Below, in pieces: positions 1 through 8,071 of a DNA stretch of 64,000 nt. The DNA lies in NCBI RefSeq assembly GCF_928368155.1, contig NZ_CAKMRU010000001.1:1035436-1099435 (forward strand). Reading direction: 5' to 3'. The translations under genes and the position numbers were made by a program. The stretch is from Anaerococcus ihuae. GTDB lineage: Bacteria > Bacillota > Clostridia > Tissierellales > Peptoniphilaceae. How positions within the stretch are numbered: position 1 is the stretch's first letter; every line of letters starts with the position of its first letter. Below the pieces are notes generated by a model. The model saw only the letters and a program-made list of their open reading frames with translations, did not search any database and was not told where the DNA came from.

Positions 1-38
1 TATTTTTAGGGATTCCCCTTTCAAGTTATCTTGTATCT

Positions 39-50
39 TTATTCCCATTC
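39..50. other. Candidate attachment site, distal end of guaA island
   Basis: The 12 bases TTATTCCCATTC recur exactly at 9288-9299, where they form the last codons and stop of guaA on the minus strand. The 3' end of guaA is a known integration hotspot for genomic islands. I infer that 39-50 is the far-end core site and that everything up to 9299 is inserted DNA. Integrase arm-site-like repeats (AGTACC) lie inside both ends. Confidence 0.6.
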
Positions 51-165
51 TTCTTTTCCAAACGTCCGATATATCCCAAACCATTCAAAATACAAGATTC
101 TATTTTTTGCAGTACCACTAAATCCATCTAATTATAGGACGTTTTCAAATTTTTAGTCCCGTCCC

Positions 166-183
166 AGTACCAGTACCAGTACC
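166..183. repeat. Three tandem AGTACC repeats, putative integrase arm sites
   Basis: AGTACC occurs three times in tandem, about 120 bp inside the left core repeat. The same hexamer occurs twice at 9211-9227, near the right core, and twice at 7111-7127 in the internal copy of the right end. Short direct repeats inside both ends of an element are the usual layout of arm-type integrase binding sites. The role is inferred. Confidence 0.4.
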
Positions 184-211
184 GACTTTATAATTTGTCT
201 TAAAATTCATA

Positions 212-877
212 TTATTTATCTTTCATATCTTCAATCAGCTGTTTTATAAAGTTTAAAATTTCTTCGTTAGTCATCGTGCTAAAAATGACTATTGAACCAG
301 AGTCAGAAATACTAAAACTAACATCATCTCCATCGTATGGATATGTTACTGCAATTGCACTAAGTTCACCCGCATCTAACATAGTACAATATAATTCAGT
401 ATCAGTGACATTATTTCCTGATAAACTACTACCATTAATAGTTTCTATTGTTAGTCTTCTAAATTGTGTTCTTTTTACATTTGTTGACTCACTTATAATA
501 TCTTGTAAATCTATTATATGTTTTTCAGAACTAGTTCCATAGTAGTTATTAAATTGGTTGTTTATTATTTCTGCACTTTTTTTATTTGCTAGTACCAAAA
601 ATATACCGTTTTTAAAGTTAAGAAATGCCTCATAAGTTGAGGTTATAATTACCTCAGATATTTCTTGTTCTCCTATTCTACCTTCAATAGCAAAGGGTTC
701 TTCCATTCTTATATGGCACCTTATATACTCTTGTATCTTTTCGTTGAAAAATAGTTGAAATTCCAAACTTTCTTCTTTGTCATTAATAGTTTCTTTTCTT
801 GATGTTTTAATATTTTTTAAGTCTTCATCTTTATATTCTTTTTCTACCACCGGCTCAAATATTGTTAATGATTGCAT
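212..877 (-). CDS. Hypothetical protein, second gene of island cargo pair
   Basis: This 221-residue protein belongs to no family I recognise. It has no signal peptide or membrane segment. It begins with an acidic, lysine-rich stretch (about residues 10-40), and the rest looks like a mixed alpha/beta globular protein ending in a charged helix (EEILNFIKQLIEDMKDK). The start is supported by AAGGAGG seven bases before ATG. It lies 18 bp after the stop of the membrane protein 896-1564, so the two probably form one transcript. The pair sits immediately inside the left end of the guaA island, a usual place for cargo such as defence or fitness genes. That role is only positional inference. Confidence 0.75.
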   Translation of the reverse strand: MQSLTIFEPVVEKEYKDEDLKNIKTSRKETINDKEESLEFQLFFNEKIQEYIRCHIRMEEPFAIEGRIGEQEISEVIITSTYEAFLNFKNGIFLVLANKKSAEIINNQFNNYYGTSSEKHIIDLQDIISESTNVKRTQFRRLTIETINGSSLSGNNVTDTELYCTMLDAGELSAIAVTYPYDGDDVSFSISDSGSIVIFSTMTNEEILNFIKQLIEDMKDK

Positions 878-895
878 ATTAATACCTCCTTAAAA

Positions 896-1564
896 TTACA
901 TAGCTAAAATAATATTGGCAACATCTCTTAAATCATTAAAATCATCAGTTACATAACTTGCTTGATTCATATTAATTTGAATATCTTCCTCATTATCTAA
1001 TTCAGAAGTGAATACTGAAGTAGATAAAATCATATAAAAATGCTTTATTTTATTAATCCCTACTTTAGTAATTGATTTATTTATGAAAGGATTACTTTTG
1101 TTAAAATTTGAAGAAAAACAATATCTTTTATTTTTAATACCATTATTATCCAATATATTTTTAATAATCAATTGTATTGTTTTTACATTTTTGCATGCCA
1201 TTTTATATGTTGAATTGGAATTCTTTATAAAAATAGTGTTTACAAATTCTTCATATGGAAATTCCGATTTTTCAATTTTAACAATTAAATTATCCAACTG
1301 AAAGACTTCTTTTCTTTTAGATGAACTAATATTTTTAAATTCATGAGATGTTTCTTTTTTGAAATATTCTTTTATTTCTTTTATATTGTCAAATTGTCCA
1401 TCAAAATCAAAAACAATGTTGAAATTAACATCTTTTTTCCTTTTAAAAATTCTATTAATGAATATAAAAAACCTTAATTTATTATAATAAAAGAAAGAAA
1501 ATATTCCAATAATATAACCTATAGCTGGAATAATAATTCCAAATACATTTTGTAAAAATTCCAT
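896..1564 (-). CDS. Hypothetical membrane-anchored protein, first gene of island cargo pair
   Basis: This 222-residue protein has one strong hydrophobic segment at residues 6-27, then a basic stretch (FINRIFKRKKD), which suggests an N-terminal anchor with the rest in the cytoplasm (positive-inside rule). The soluble part is asparagine- and lysine-rich and shows no motif I can name. AAGGAGG precedes the ATG. The gene is first in a two-gene unit with 212-877. A membrane-anchored plus a soluble unknown protein at an island end resembles many two-component accessory modules, but nothing in the sequence proves a function. Confidence 0.75.
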   Translation of the reverse strand: MEFLQNVFGIIIPAIGYIIGIFSFFYYNKLRFFIFINRIFKRKKDVNFNIVFDFDGQFDNIKEIKEYFKKETSHEFKNISSSKRKEVFQLDNLIVKIEKSEFPYEEFVNTIFIKNSNSTYKMACKNVKTIQLIIKNILDNNGIKNKRYCFSSNFNKSNPFINKSITKVGINKIKHFYMILSTSVFTSELDNEEDIQINMNQASYVTDDFNDLRDVANIILAM

Positions 1565-2036
1565 AAACCCTCCTTATGCTTAACAATGCTTTAAAAATAA
1601 AAATATAAGACTCTTCCATCTTTTATAATCTGTGGCATAAAAAATATGAACCAAAACCTATTTTTTTATATATAAATTTAAGCTTCATCATACTTTAAGT
1701 TCTGAATTGTTTATAATAAAACTAAATTATTAACTTATATAAATGCATTAATTAAATTATTGTTTCTCATAGATTTTACTCCTAGCCTTACAATTCTAGT
1801 ATGAGATTAACTAGAGTCACTCTATAATTGACAAGATGATCGTCCAATTATCTAACCACATTAAGCAAAATTCACCCTATGGTATTCCATATATCACCTT
1901 TTACCAAGTTTGATTTATTATTTTTTTATATATTTCCCAAATAATCCTATTGAATTTATTGACTATGACAACCTAATAGGAGCGTTTTTAAATTCTAAAT
2001 GAAGCTCACTTACTTCAGAAAATAAATTAATCAATT
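1565..2036. other. Intergenic stretch without recognisable gene
   Basis: These 472 bp are AT-rich and contain no open frame with family similarity I can recognise. They should hold the promoter of the minus-strand pair 896-1564/212-877, but no convincing -35/-10 pair stands out. They may include eroded sequence from an earlier island gene. Confidence 0.5.
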
Positions 2037-2264
2037 TTATCTTTTTATCTCATTTGCTTCGAACTCTACACATTCCATTATATCCGAAATATCACAATCC
2101 AATGTATTACATATTCTTAAAAGCACATCCGTGGTAACATTTTGCCCATTTTTTATTTTGTAAAATGTACTTTTTCTTATTTGTGATTTATCCATAAGGT
2201 CAGTACTTTTCATTTCTAAGTCTATAAGTTTTTTAAACAATTTTTTATAACTAAATTTGAGCAT
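2037..2264 (-). CDS. Cro/C1-type HTH regulator (small, YozG-like)
   Basis: This 75-residue protein is almost entirely one XRE helix-turn-helix domain. Residues 17-60 carry the pattern MKSTDLMDKSQIRKSTFYKI followed by the conserved tail LLRICNTLDCDISDIM, typical of the small XRE regulators of Gram-positive mobile elements. It probably binds DNA as a dimer and controls an element promoter. A GGGAG about 15 bases upstream is a weak ribosome site. It lies between the unknown pair and mobC, so it may regulate either one. Confidence 0.75.
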   Translation of the reverse strand: MLKFSYKKLFKKLIDLEMKSTDLMDKSQIRKSTFYKIKNGQNVTTDVLLRICNTLDCDISDIMECVEFEANEIKR

Positions 2265-2371
2265 GAGATATTCGAAACAACTCCCTATATTTATCTATAT
2301 TGTCATAATTATACCATTAAAACAATTCTTTTAATAGGCTTTTATTCTCTTATCTCGAACTAGCTCTAAAA

Positions 2372-2707
2372 TTATTTACTTAATAACAAGGAATGTATAT
2401 CCCATATTTCTTTTGCCAATTTTTCTATTTTTTCTCTCATATAATCTATATCTTTCTTGTAAATAACACCAGTTGTATTAGTTGCTTTTGCAATCTGGTT
2501 TATATTATTTGTTGCATTTGAAAGCAGCCATTGAAGATCTCTAAATGGTTCTAGATCTACTATATAAATTTCTTTTTCTAGTACACATTTTCTAAGAAAG
2601 TGGGACATGGTTTTGCAATTTGAAAGTTTCATTTTCTTTTCAAAAATTTCTTTTTCTTCATCTGTTAAATATATTTTAAGTTGATTTTTTCTTGTTCTAT
2701 TATCCAT
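2372..2707 (-). CDS. mobC: MobC-like mobilisation accessory protein
   Basis: This 111-residue protein has a basic N-terminus (NRTRKNQLKIYLTDEEKEIF) that looks like a ribbon-helix-helix DNA-binding segment, then the MobC signature NNINQIAKATNTTG near residues 70-83 and a C-terminal helix. MobC proteins assist the relaxase at the origin of transfer. The chosen ATG is preceded by AAGGAGAA; a longer in-frame start at 2770 lacks a ribosome site. No relaxase is present in the window, so if mobile the element must borrow one or has lost it. A 5'-truncated second copy lies at 8826-9083. The structured non-coding block 2901-3048 lies just upstream. Confidence 0.75.
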   Translation of the reverse strand: MDNRTRKNQLKIYLTDEEKEIFEKKMKLSNCKTMSHFLRKCVLEKEIYIVDLEPFRDLQWLLSNATNNINQIAKATNTTGVIYKKDIDYMREKIEKLAKEIWDIHSLLLSK

Positions 2708-2900
2708 ACATTTCTCCTTTATATTTGTTTTTTGGGGTCTTAGGGTTCTCCCTAACAAGGTAAAAATCATAAAATTAGATAGTCTTAAAAGCTATTGATT
2801 TTTTGATTTTTTCGTAAGTGGGTACTCACTTACTGTGCTTGCTATTACTAACAAGTCTTTAATTTAATTTTCCATAATTTTTCAAATAGGAATTAATAAG

Positions 2901-3048
2901 TGTAACTGTAACTTATAAAATAAAAACTTCTAAAATTAGGCGAGCTTGTTTTAAGAGTTTGCGACAACTCCTTATTATCAAGCCATAAATTTATGTAATC
3001 CTAATTTAAGAAGATTTATAACGATGGGTTACAGGTTACAAAGTTACA
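2901..3048. other. Candidate replication or transfer origin: iteron-like repeats and nested hairpins
   Basis: GTTACA occurs three times at 3028, 3035 and 3043, and twice in inverted orientation at 2901 and 2907. Between them lie two nested inverted repeats: an outer pair 2927-2940/3000-3013 with 14-nt arms and about one mismatch, and an inner pair 2944-2959/2966-2983 beginning GCTTG and ending CAAGC. The block sits between mobC and the helicase gene, where an element origin would be expected. Whether it is oriT or a replication origin cannot be told from sequence alone. Confidence 0.45.
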
Positions 3049-4495
3049 TTTGTATCTTTACTTGATTTGCAGTATCTATTTCTAATTGATTTTCTTTTTT
3101 CCATTCTTCTGGCAATAAATTCTTGTCAGCTTCTATAAAGTCAGTTTCATTTTCTGCTTTCTTTTCATAATATAGTTTTACTGGAATTGAGACTCCACTT
3201 GGTGATATTCTCTTGGTCTTTGATGACCTAACTGGAATCCATTCTTGGAAATAATTATCCATAATCTCTGAGAAAGATTTTGATTTTATTTGGTAGCCTT
3301 GCATGGTTAGTTCTTTGAAACAAGTTATATTAGGATCTGCACTTTTTGGCTTATATTCTTCCAAGAAATATCTAATGTCTTCCACATCTGGGTTTAGATA
3401 TTTGAACTTTTCTTGTTCCTTATACAAGTCTTTTAAAAGATTTTTTGGTATAGTCCATGCGTGAGTCATGTTTTTAAAGATTTCATACCCTAAGGCTAGA
3501 GCCTGATTAAAATCTTCTCTTATAAGAGATATATATTCTTTATCCGAGAGTTTTTCCTTATTATTTTTATCTGGATATATAGTCCTTACTCTTTTATTTG
3601 GGTTGCATTCCACAGGCAAATATCTTCTTTCTCCAGTATGATCATTAAGAAAAGTTCTTTCGTTTAATGTCCCTATGAAGATACAAGTTCTAGGCACATC
3701 TGTTGCATATTTTTCGTAGGGTATTCTTATCCTATCACTTAATTTTGATAAAAAAGATTTAGCTTCATTAGCCGATTTTGCATTTCTTAAAGCAACAAAT
3801 TCTTCGATTTCAACGACAGTTTTACCCATAAGGTTCATGACGGCATCCTTGCCTTGAATGTTTTCAATTGTGCAAAACCAATCATCTGTTATGGACAAGT
3901 ATCTTGCAAAAGTCGATTTGCCTATACCTTGCCCACCAACTAAAACAATCATTTCATCAAACTTAGATCCTGGATTAAAAATTCTTTTTATCATACCCAA
4001 TATCATATGTTCCATTATCCAATTATTTAGCTCTGTATCAGCAGCTCCTAAATACCTTGGTAATAGTTTTCTAATTGCATTTTTATCTCCATTCCATTTT
4101 AAATTTTGAAGATATTGCTTTGGCGGACTCACTTCATATTGATGAGCTACAAAACGAATAGCTTCCCACATTTTGTTTGCGTTATAATTAATTCCAAAAT
4201 GTTTTTCTATCTCTAATCCTAATCTATTATTTAAAGAATCATCCCAAAGTCGTATTTGATTTTCCTTTATATTTCTTTCTCCAATAATTTTCCCCTGGAA
4301 TTTTATTTCATTTGTGAATTTATCAAAGAATATTTGTCCATCAATGATTTTTTGATTTTGACAATATTTTGGATTTAAAATAGCTGTTACAATATTACCA
4401 GTAATTTGTCTAACCGTCCCCTTATCCGTAGTTTGTAAGTCTAAAAAGGCGTAAGTCTGATCTATTTCTGGGAATTTCAATTTAATATCTGTCAT
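3044..4495 (-). CDS. Virulence-associated E (VapE) family helicase/ATPase
   Basis: The product has 483 residues. A Walker A motif GGQGIGKST (about residues 181-189) and an acidic Walker B VVEIEEF (about 223-229), followed by conserved IRIPYEKYATDVPR and the sensor-like CIFIGTLNERTFL, identify a VapE-type SF3-like ATPase. These proteins are found in phage satellites and integrative elements, usually as part of the replication module. No primase domain precedes it, so it is the helicase half only. I chose the ATG at 4495, which has AAGGAG eight bases upstream, over the in-frame ATG at 4525. Its stop codon overlaps the last GTTACA repeat of the candidate origin, consistent with element replication. 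Confidence 0.8.
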   Translation of the reverse strand: MTDIKLKFPEIDQTYAFLDLQTTDKGTVRQITGNIVTAILNPKYCQNQKIIDGQIFFDKFTNEIKFQGKIIGERNIKENQIRLWDDSLNNRLGLEIEKHFGINYNANKMWEAIRFVAHQYEVSPPKQYLQNLKWNGDKNAIRKLLPRYLGAADTELNNWIMEHMILGMIKRIFNPGSKFDEMIVLVGGQGIGKSTFARYLSITDDWFCTIENIQGKDAVMNLMGKTVVEIEEFVALRNAKSANEAKSFLSKLSDRIRIPYEKYATDVPRTCIFIGTLNERTFLNDHTGERRYLPVECNPNKRVRTIYPDKNNKEKLSDKEYISLIREDFNQALALGYEIFKNMTHAWTIPKNLLKDLYKEQEKFKYLNPDVEDIRYFLEEYKPKSADPNITCFKELTMQGYQIKSKSFSEIMDNYFQEWIPVRSSKTKRISPSGVSIPVKLYYEKKAENETDFIEADKNLLPEEWKKENQLEIDTANQVKIQM

Positions 4496-4586
4496 AAGGC
4501 TCACTCCTTTTCTTTTTACAATCATCTATTCTCTTTATTGTTTTATATGTGTTTTCCATTTTATCCTCCTGTCTGGTATAAATAAG

Positions 4587-4634
4587 ACTCCTGTGGTAAA
4601 ATGAACTTGTCTAGAGAACACTTCTCACAGGAGT
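4587..4634. repeat. Inverted repeat ACTCCTGTG / CACAGGAGT
   Basis: Nine-base perfect arms at 4587-4595 and 4626-4634 are separated by 30 bases in the gap between the minus-strand genes 4643-5005 and 3044-4495. There is no T-run, so it is more likely a regulatory or RNA-processing structure than a terminator. Confidence 0.4.
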
Positions 4635-4642
4635 GTATGCCT

Positions 4643-5005
4643 TTACTCTTCGTAGTAGGGGCTTTTTTCTTTTTTAATTTCTTCATATATTTCTAAAATA
4701 TAGATTAAAATATCAGCTTCATCATCATTGAGTTTACCGAACTTTTTAATAACTTTTGCTAGTTGAAATATTTCCTTGGCTATATTATCAGAAAGTCTGT
4801 AATCACTTACTAACTTAACTTCGTGATTTAATAGCATTTGTATAAAATAATCTTGTTTTTTAAGTCCGCTTATTTCAATCTTTTTGTTTATTAAATCATA
4901 TTCTTCTTCAGATACTCTGAAATTTAAAATTCGATTTCTTTTTCTGTTCTTCTCTTTATTTTTAGTTTTTTGTGAAATTTCATCTAATGAATGTCTTCTA
5001 AACAT
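4643..5005 (-). CDS. Ribbon-helix-helix MobC/plasmid-partner-like protein
   Basis: This 120-residue protein has a basic N-terminus (about residues 12-26, rich in K and R) followed by LNFRVSEEEYDLINKKIE, the strand-helix-helix pattern of ribbon-helix-helix DNA-binding proteins of the MobC/relaxosome type. The C-terminus is acidic and helical. Its ATG overlaps the end of the integrase gene by eight bases, indicating translational coupling. Proteins of this kind commonly accompany integrase and VapE genes in Gram-positive integrative elements. The precise role (relaxosome or copy control) is inferred. Confidence 0.65.
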   Translation of the reverse strand: MFRRHSLDEISQKTKNKEKNRKRNRILNFRVSEEEYDLINKKIEISGLKKQDYFIQMLLNHEVKLVSDYRLSDNIAKEIFQLAKVIKKFGKLNDDEADILIYILEIYEEIKKEKSPYYEE

Positions 5006-6139
5006 CTTGATCGTCCTCTTCTAATAAATCTTTCCAATCATTTGCCTTATTACTTCTTACTTGAGTTAAAGACAGAGCCATTTCTTTTTGCTTGCTAGGG
5101 AAGAGATGAGCATACCTATAGGTGATGTCAATCGATTCATGTCCAACCCTATCAGCTATTGCAGTTGCAGTAAATCCAAGTTCAATCAAGAGTGAAACAT
5201 GAGAATGCCTTAAATCATGTATTCTAATTCTTTTTACTTGAGATTTCTTAGATCCCCTATCCATTTCATGGTGAAGGTAGCTCTTAGAAAAATTAAATAT
5301 TAAGTCTTTTGGTTTTATCTTATAAAAACTGTCTATATATTCTTTAATCTCATCAGTTAAAAATTCAGGCATAACTATTGTCCTTATGCTTTTTTTAGTC
5401 TTAGGAGCAGTTATTACATTTTCCCATCAATCCTTTGTAAAGATTCATCAATTTTTAATGTATGCTTTTTAAAATCAAATTTTTCTTTTGTTAAGGCTAA
5501 TAATTCTCCCATTCTAAGACCACACCAATATAAAAGTTCAAAAGCATAGAATGATTCAGGTTTATCTTTAATAGCTTCTATAAATCTTTCATATTCATCT
5601 TGAGTCCAAAATAGCATTTCATCAGCTTCTTTTTCTCCCATAGAACCAACATCACGAGCAACATTAGTTTTTAAATTGTAGTACCTACAAGCATGATTTA
5701 AGATACTAGATAACTGGGCATGAATAGTTCTCAAATAAGTAGGAGAGTAGTTCTTCCCATTCTTATCCTTAATCTTCATAAGCTCATTTTGCCATTGAAT
5801 AATGGTTACATTACTTATCTCATTAAGCATTAAATCACCTATATATGGAAGTATTTTTTGATTTACAATTGCTTCTTTTGTCCTCCAAGTATTTTCTCTT
5901 ATTCTTGGTTTTCTATCCCTCTTGTAAAGTTCAAAAAACTCCCTAAAGCTCATCTCAATTGATTCAGAATGTTGATTTAAAAATTCTTGTTCCCATTTTA
6001 ATGCTTCTTTTTTCGTTAAAAATCCACGTTTTTTCTTAGTTAATTTTTCTCCTTTCCAGTTTGTATAATTAAATTTACAAAACCAAGTCTTGTTCCCGCT
6101 TTCATCTCTAAATGCTGGCACTTTAAACCTCCTTTGCAT
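4998..6139 (-). pseudogene. int: Tyrosine integrase, broken by a one-base frameshift
   Basis: Two adjoining frames (6139-5414, 241 codons, and a second ending at 4998) together encode a full-length phage/ICE tyrosine recombinase of about 378 residues. The first part holds the AP2-like arm-binding N-terminus, the SAM-like core-binding domain and the first catalytic Arg (CGLRMGELLAL). The second holds HDLRHSH (His-x-x-Arg), VGHESI and the tyrosine in YRYAHLF. At about 5412-5418 the first frame stops after RIDGKM. Restoring one base gives a continuous DVITAPKTKKS linker, standard for this family. The element is therefore unlikely to excise with this enzyme unless the shift is a sequencing error. 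It overlaps the downstream RHH gene and the upstream excisionase gene. Confidence 0.85.
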
Positions 6140-6317
6140 TTGTTGGTTTATAGCAATACTTTTCCATAAAGTATTCTCTATTTACCTTTCCTCTTTGCAC
6201 ACGATAACCTAATTTAAGTAGGTCTTGATTCATATCGTTTATTATCTGATATGCTGTTGTCCTACTTACATCAAGAAATTCTTGTACATCTTTTGCATTC
6301 ATAAAAATACCTTTCAT
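6123..6317 (-). CDS. xis: Excisionase-like helix-turn-helix protein
   Basis: This 64-residue basic protein contains the pattern NAKDVQEFLDVSRTTAYQII, the winged-helix/MerR-like HTH of excisionase-type proteins that precede integrase genes, followed by RVQRGKVNREYFMEKY. It would bend att-site DNA and favour excision. AAGGAGGA precedes the ATG. Its end overlaps the integrase start by 17 bases, so the two are co-translated. The divergent region upstream (6318-6579) holds the operators of the element repressor. Confidence 0.7.
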   Translation of the reverse strand: MKGIFMNAKDVQEFLDVSRTTAYQIINDMNQDLLKLGYRVQRGKVNREYFMEKYCYKPTNAKEV

Positions 6318-6392
6318 AATCTCCTCCTTTTATAGTTTGTAAGGTTCTACATCCTCAAAAGGGCGAGCATTAATTTATATGTCTTACAATTT

Positions 6393-6545
6393 CCGTTCAA
6401 TAATGAACGGTATGTATATATAATAACAGTTCGTATTTGTTCTGTCAAGTTTTTTCTATTTATTCTTTTTCTAAAATATTCAGATATTTGCAAATATTAA
6501 CAACAGAACAGTTTTGTTGAGCTTTTGTTCGTTTTGTGATAAAAT
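6393..6545. promoter_or_regulatory. Divergent control region with repressor operator and promoter
   Basis: An 18-bp perfect palindrome CCGTTCA-ATAA-TGAACGG lies at 6393-6410, and further GTTC/GAAC half-sites follow at about 6428-6445 and 6500-6535. A plus-strand promoter for the repressor is visible as TTGAGC (6517-6522), a 17-bp spacer and TAAAAT (6540-6545). The region separates xis-int (minus) from the repressor (plus), a classic lysogeny-type switch layout. Binding of the repressor to these sites is inferred. Confidence 0.55.
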
Positions 6546-6579
6546 ATTTATAGTTATTGTGAAATAAGGAGGAGTTAGT

Positions 6580-7011
6580 TTGATTTCTGGAGAAAAATTA
6601 AAAAAGTTAAGACTTATGCGAAACTTAACTCAAAAAGAACTTGCCATTAAGTCTGGTTTGACAGATGCTGCTATAAGAAATTACGAGCTTGGAAATAGAT
6701 CTCCAAGTAAAGAACAATTACAAAAAATATCTGAAGCACTTGATTGTGATATATCAGCATTAATTAATCATGAGCCTAATTCTATTTTTGAAATAATGCA
6801 TATAATATTTGATTATGAAAAAGACATGAAGTTTAGACCTTTAGCAGGTGATGGAGAAATTAATGGACTTTTATCAAATGATGTAGACTTCAATAATTTT
6901 CTTATAGAATGGAATGAGATGAGAAAAAAGCATTACAACGATGAGATAACAGACGAGGAATTTGAAGATTGGAAGTTATCTTATCCTAAAAAATCAAGAT
7001 TTTTAAAATAA
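6580..7011 (+). CDS. XRE-family element repressor
   Basis: The 143-residue protein begins with a clear Cro/C1 HTH (residues 5-60: LRLMRNLTQKELAIKSGLTD, then IRNYELGNRSPS and LQKISEALDCDISAL). The C-terminal 80 residues are acidic and helical, presumably for dimerisation. The start codon is TTG at 6580, fixed by AAGGAGGA six bases upstream; no ATG fits. It is transcribed away from xis-int, so it most likely represses excision genes and itself. A strong terminator follows directly. Confidence 0.8.
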   Translation: MISGEKLKKLRLMRNLTQKELAIKSGLTDAAIRNYELGNRSPSKEQLQKISEALDCDISALINHEPNSIFEIMHIIFDYEKDMKFRPLAGDGEINGLLSNDVDFNNFLIEWNEMRKKHYNDEITDEEFEDWKLSYPKKSRFLK

Positions 7012-7027
7012 AAATATGTACTCAAAA

Positions 7028-7055
7028 GACCGTAGCTTGAAACTACGGTCTAATT
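7028..7055 (+). terminator. Rho-independent terminator after the repressor
   Basis: An eight-base stem GACCGTAG/CTACGGTC around CTTGAAA is followed by TAATTTTT. A diverged copy with one stem mismatch is at 9125-9148, part of the duplicated element end. Confidence 0.8.
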
Positions 7056-7142
7056 TTTGTCCAAATGTAAACCACTTGGAACTATTATTTTAATTATTTT
7101 TTTTACTCCCAGTACCATTTGAGTACCAGTAGCCATTTTTTA
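7056..7142. repeat. Element-end repeat, internal copy
   Basis: From the terminator to 7142 the sequence matches 9149-9242 almost base for base, including a conserved CCAAATGTAAACCACTTGG block and the AGTACC pair. Both copies end at the same base (GCCATTTTTTA). Read on the minus strand, both could encode the same protein tail (NGYWYSNGTG), possibly the end of a lost integrase. The duplication indicates tandem or nested related elements at this locus. Confidence 0.6.
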
Positions 7143-7183
7143 CAACTTTCCTCTCGAAAACCATTCTGGTTTTCTCGCTTAAT

Positions 7184-7227
7184 TGGTATGGATACAATAA
7201 ATAGCACAATTTATTGTATCCATACCA
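7184..7227. repeat. 19-bp perfect inverted repeat (long hairpin)
   Basis: Arms beginning TGGTATGGATACAATAAAT and its exact complement are separated by only six bases (AGCACA). A smaller hairpin AAAACCA/TGGTTTT (7157-7173) lies just upstream. There is no T-run, so terminator function is unlikely. It resembles a structured transfer or replication origin, or a small hairpin insertion. It starts right where the duplicated element end stops. Confidence 0.55.
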
Positions 7228-7510
7228 GATCGCCTGACAGATGATGATGATGTCATGCTGTTGTTGAAACTCATTTTTCACAGGCAGGACACGCAGGAAC
7301 TATTGAAAAAACAGCTGTAACGGGAGAAGCCTGAAATCCCTTAGTTTACTAAGGGCGTAATTATACACCACCCAGAGGTTGGTGCATTGTGTTCTCCGAA
7401 GGCTCCTCGCCAGAGGGCTGTGATTTTCCGCAGTCATGGTCTGTTCCAAATCAAAAAGAGGACACTACGCTTCCCCTGCACTGGCTGCCGCCAGCTACCC
7501 TTTGAAAGGA
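7228..7510. other. GC-richer non-coding block, foreign composition
   Basis: No gene is supported. Base composition is visibly richer in G and C than its surroundings. A hairpin CCCTTAG-TTTA-CTAAGGG (7338-7355) is followed by CGTAATTATACACCACCC. Sequences of this look occur beside relaxase genes of Clostridia conjugative elements (Tn1549-like), from general familiarity and not checked. I infer a fragment of such an element, perhaps an oriT region, that arrived together with the MarR cassette. Confidence 0.35.
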
Positions 7511-7582
7511 AAAATTTATAGAAACAGTATTTACTACGAAATTCACCACTAAAATATTATTTTAAGAGATATAAACTTAAAA

Positions 7583-7620
7583 ACAAATTAGTTGACGCAT
7601 CAACTAATTTGTGGTATACT
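7583..7620 (+). promoter_or_regulatory. Consensus promoter inside a 13-bp-arm palindrome (MarR operator)
   Basis: TTGACG (7592-7597), a 17-bp spacer and TATACT (7615-7620) form a near-consensus promoter. Overlapping the -35 and spacer is a perfect inverted repeat with 13-bp arms (7583-7595 and 7600-7612) around CGCA; the inner arm reads TTAGTTGA. This is the typical geometry of a MarR-family operator, and a marR gene lies in the transcript, so autorepression is very likely. Confidence 0.75.
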
Positions 7621-7650
7621 TCACTTATTATGAAAAGTGATGTAAGAGTA

Positions 7651-8070
7651 ATGAAATATAAACGTTATATTTTCCCTATATTGATGGGGAGTACAATGAG
7701 TTGCATTATGTCTCAGATGAATACTGGAAAAATTGTTTTTCCGTCTATACTTTTAATGATGTTATTGCAATCTATAGTTGCAAGTATAGCATCTTTGATT
7801 TTTCCGGCTGGACTTATAGGTGCAAAAGTAACAGAGAAACTATATACTGGAAAATCATATATTGTTTTTTTAGTTCTTTCATCAATAATTCCAGCGATAT
7901 ATTTTACTACAATTATGTCTGTAAGCGGATTGTTAAGAATGAAGGGATATGATGAGAATTTCTGGAAAATATATTTTTCCTCATTTCCTATTAATGTTGT
8001 ATTAGGATATTTTTCGAGTATTTTTTGGAATGTGATATTGGACAAAGTTTTAAGAAGAAAAGAGGCATAA
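7651..8070 (+). CDS. Small integral membrane protein co-transcribed with marR
   Basis: The protein has about 139 residues from ATG 7651 and four hydrophobic segments (approximate residues 4-22, 30-55, 70-90 and 105-125). It resembles the DUF2798-type small membrane proteins often found beside MarR regulators; that assignment is tentative. An in-frame ATG at 7630 is only ten bases past the -10 box and TTG 7609 lies inside the promoter, so 7651 is the more likely start. The downstream MarR gene begins two bases after its stop. A substrate or export role is unknown. Confidence 0.6.
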   Translation: MKYKRYIFPILMGSTMSCIMSQMNTGKIVFPSILLMMLLQSIVASIASLIFPAGLIGAKVTEKLYTGKSYIVFLVLSSIIPAIYFTTIMSVSGLLRMKGYDENFWKIYFSSFPINVVLGYFSSIFWNVILDKVLRRKEA

Positions 8071-8071
8071 A

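Noticed and set aside
163..183. Tandem AGTACC repeats as a CRISPR-like array
   Set aside because: Units are six bases without spacers; they recur at the other island end, which fits integrase arm sites.
2708..2770. Longer mobC start at 2770
   Set aside because: No ribosome site, and the extension has no family similarity; ATG 2707 has AAGGAGAA.
7090..7281. Minus-strand frame of 63 codons
   Set aside because: It is a chimera of the duplicated element end and the 19-bp hairpin; no ribosome site and no family pattern.
7713..8045. Minus-strand frame opposite the small membrane protein
   Set aside because: Antisense shadow; the plus strand has promoter, operator and coupled marR.
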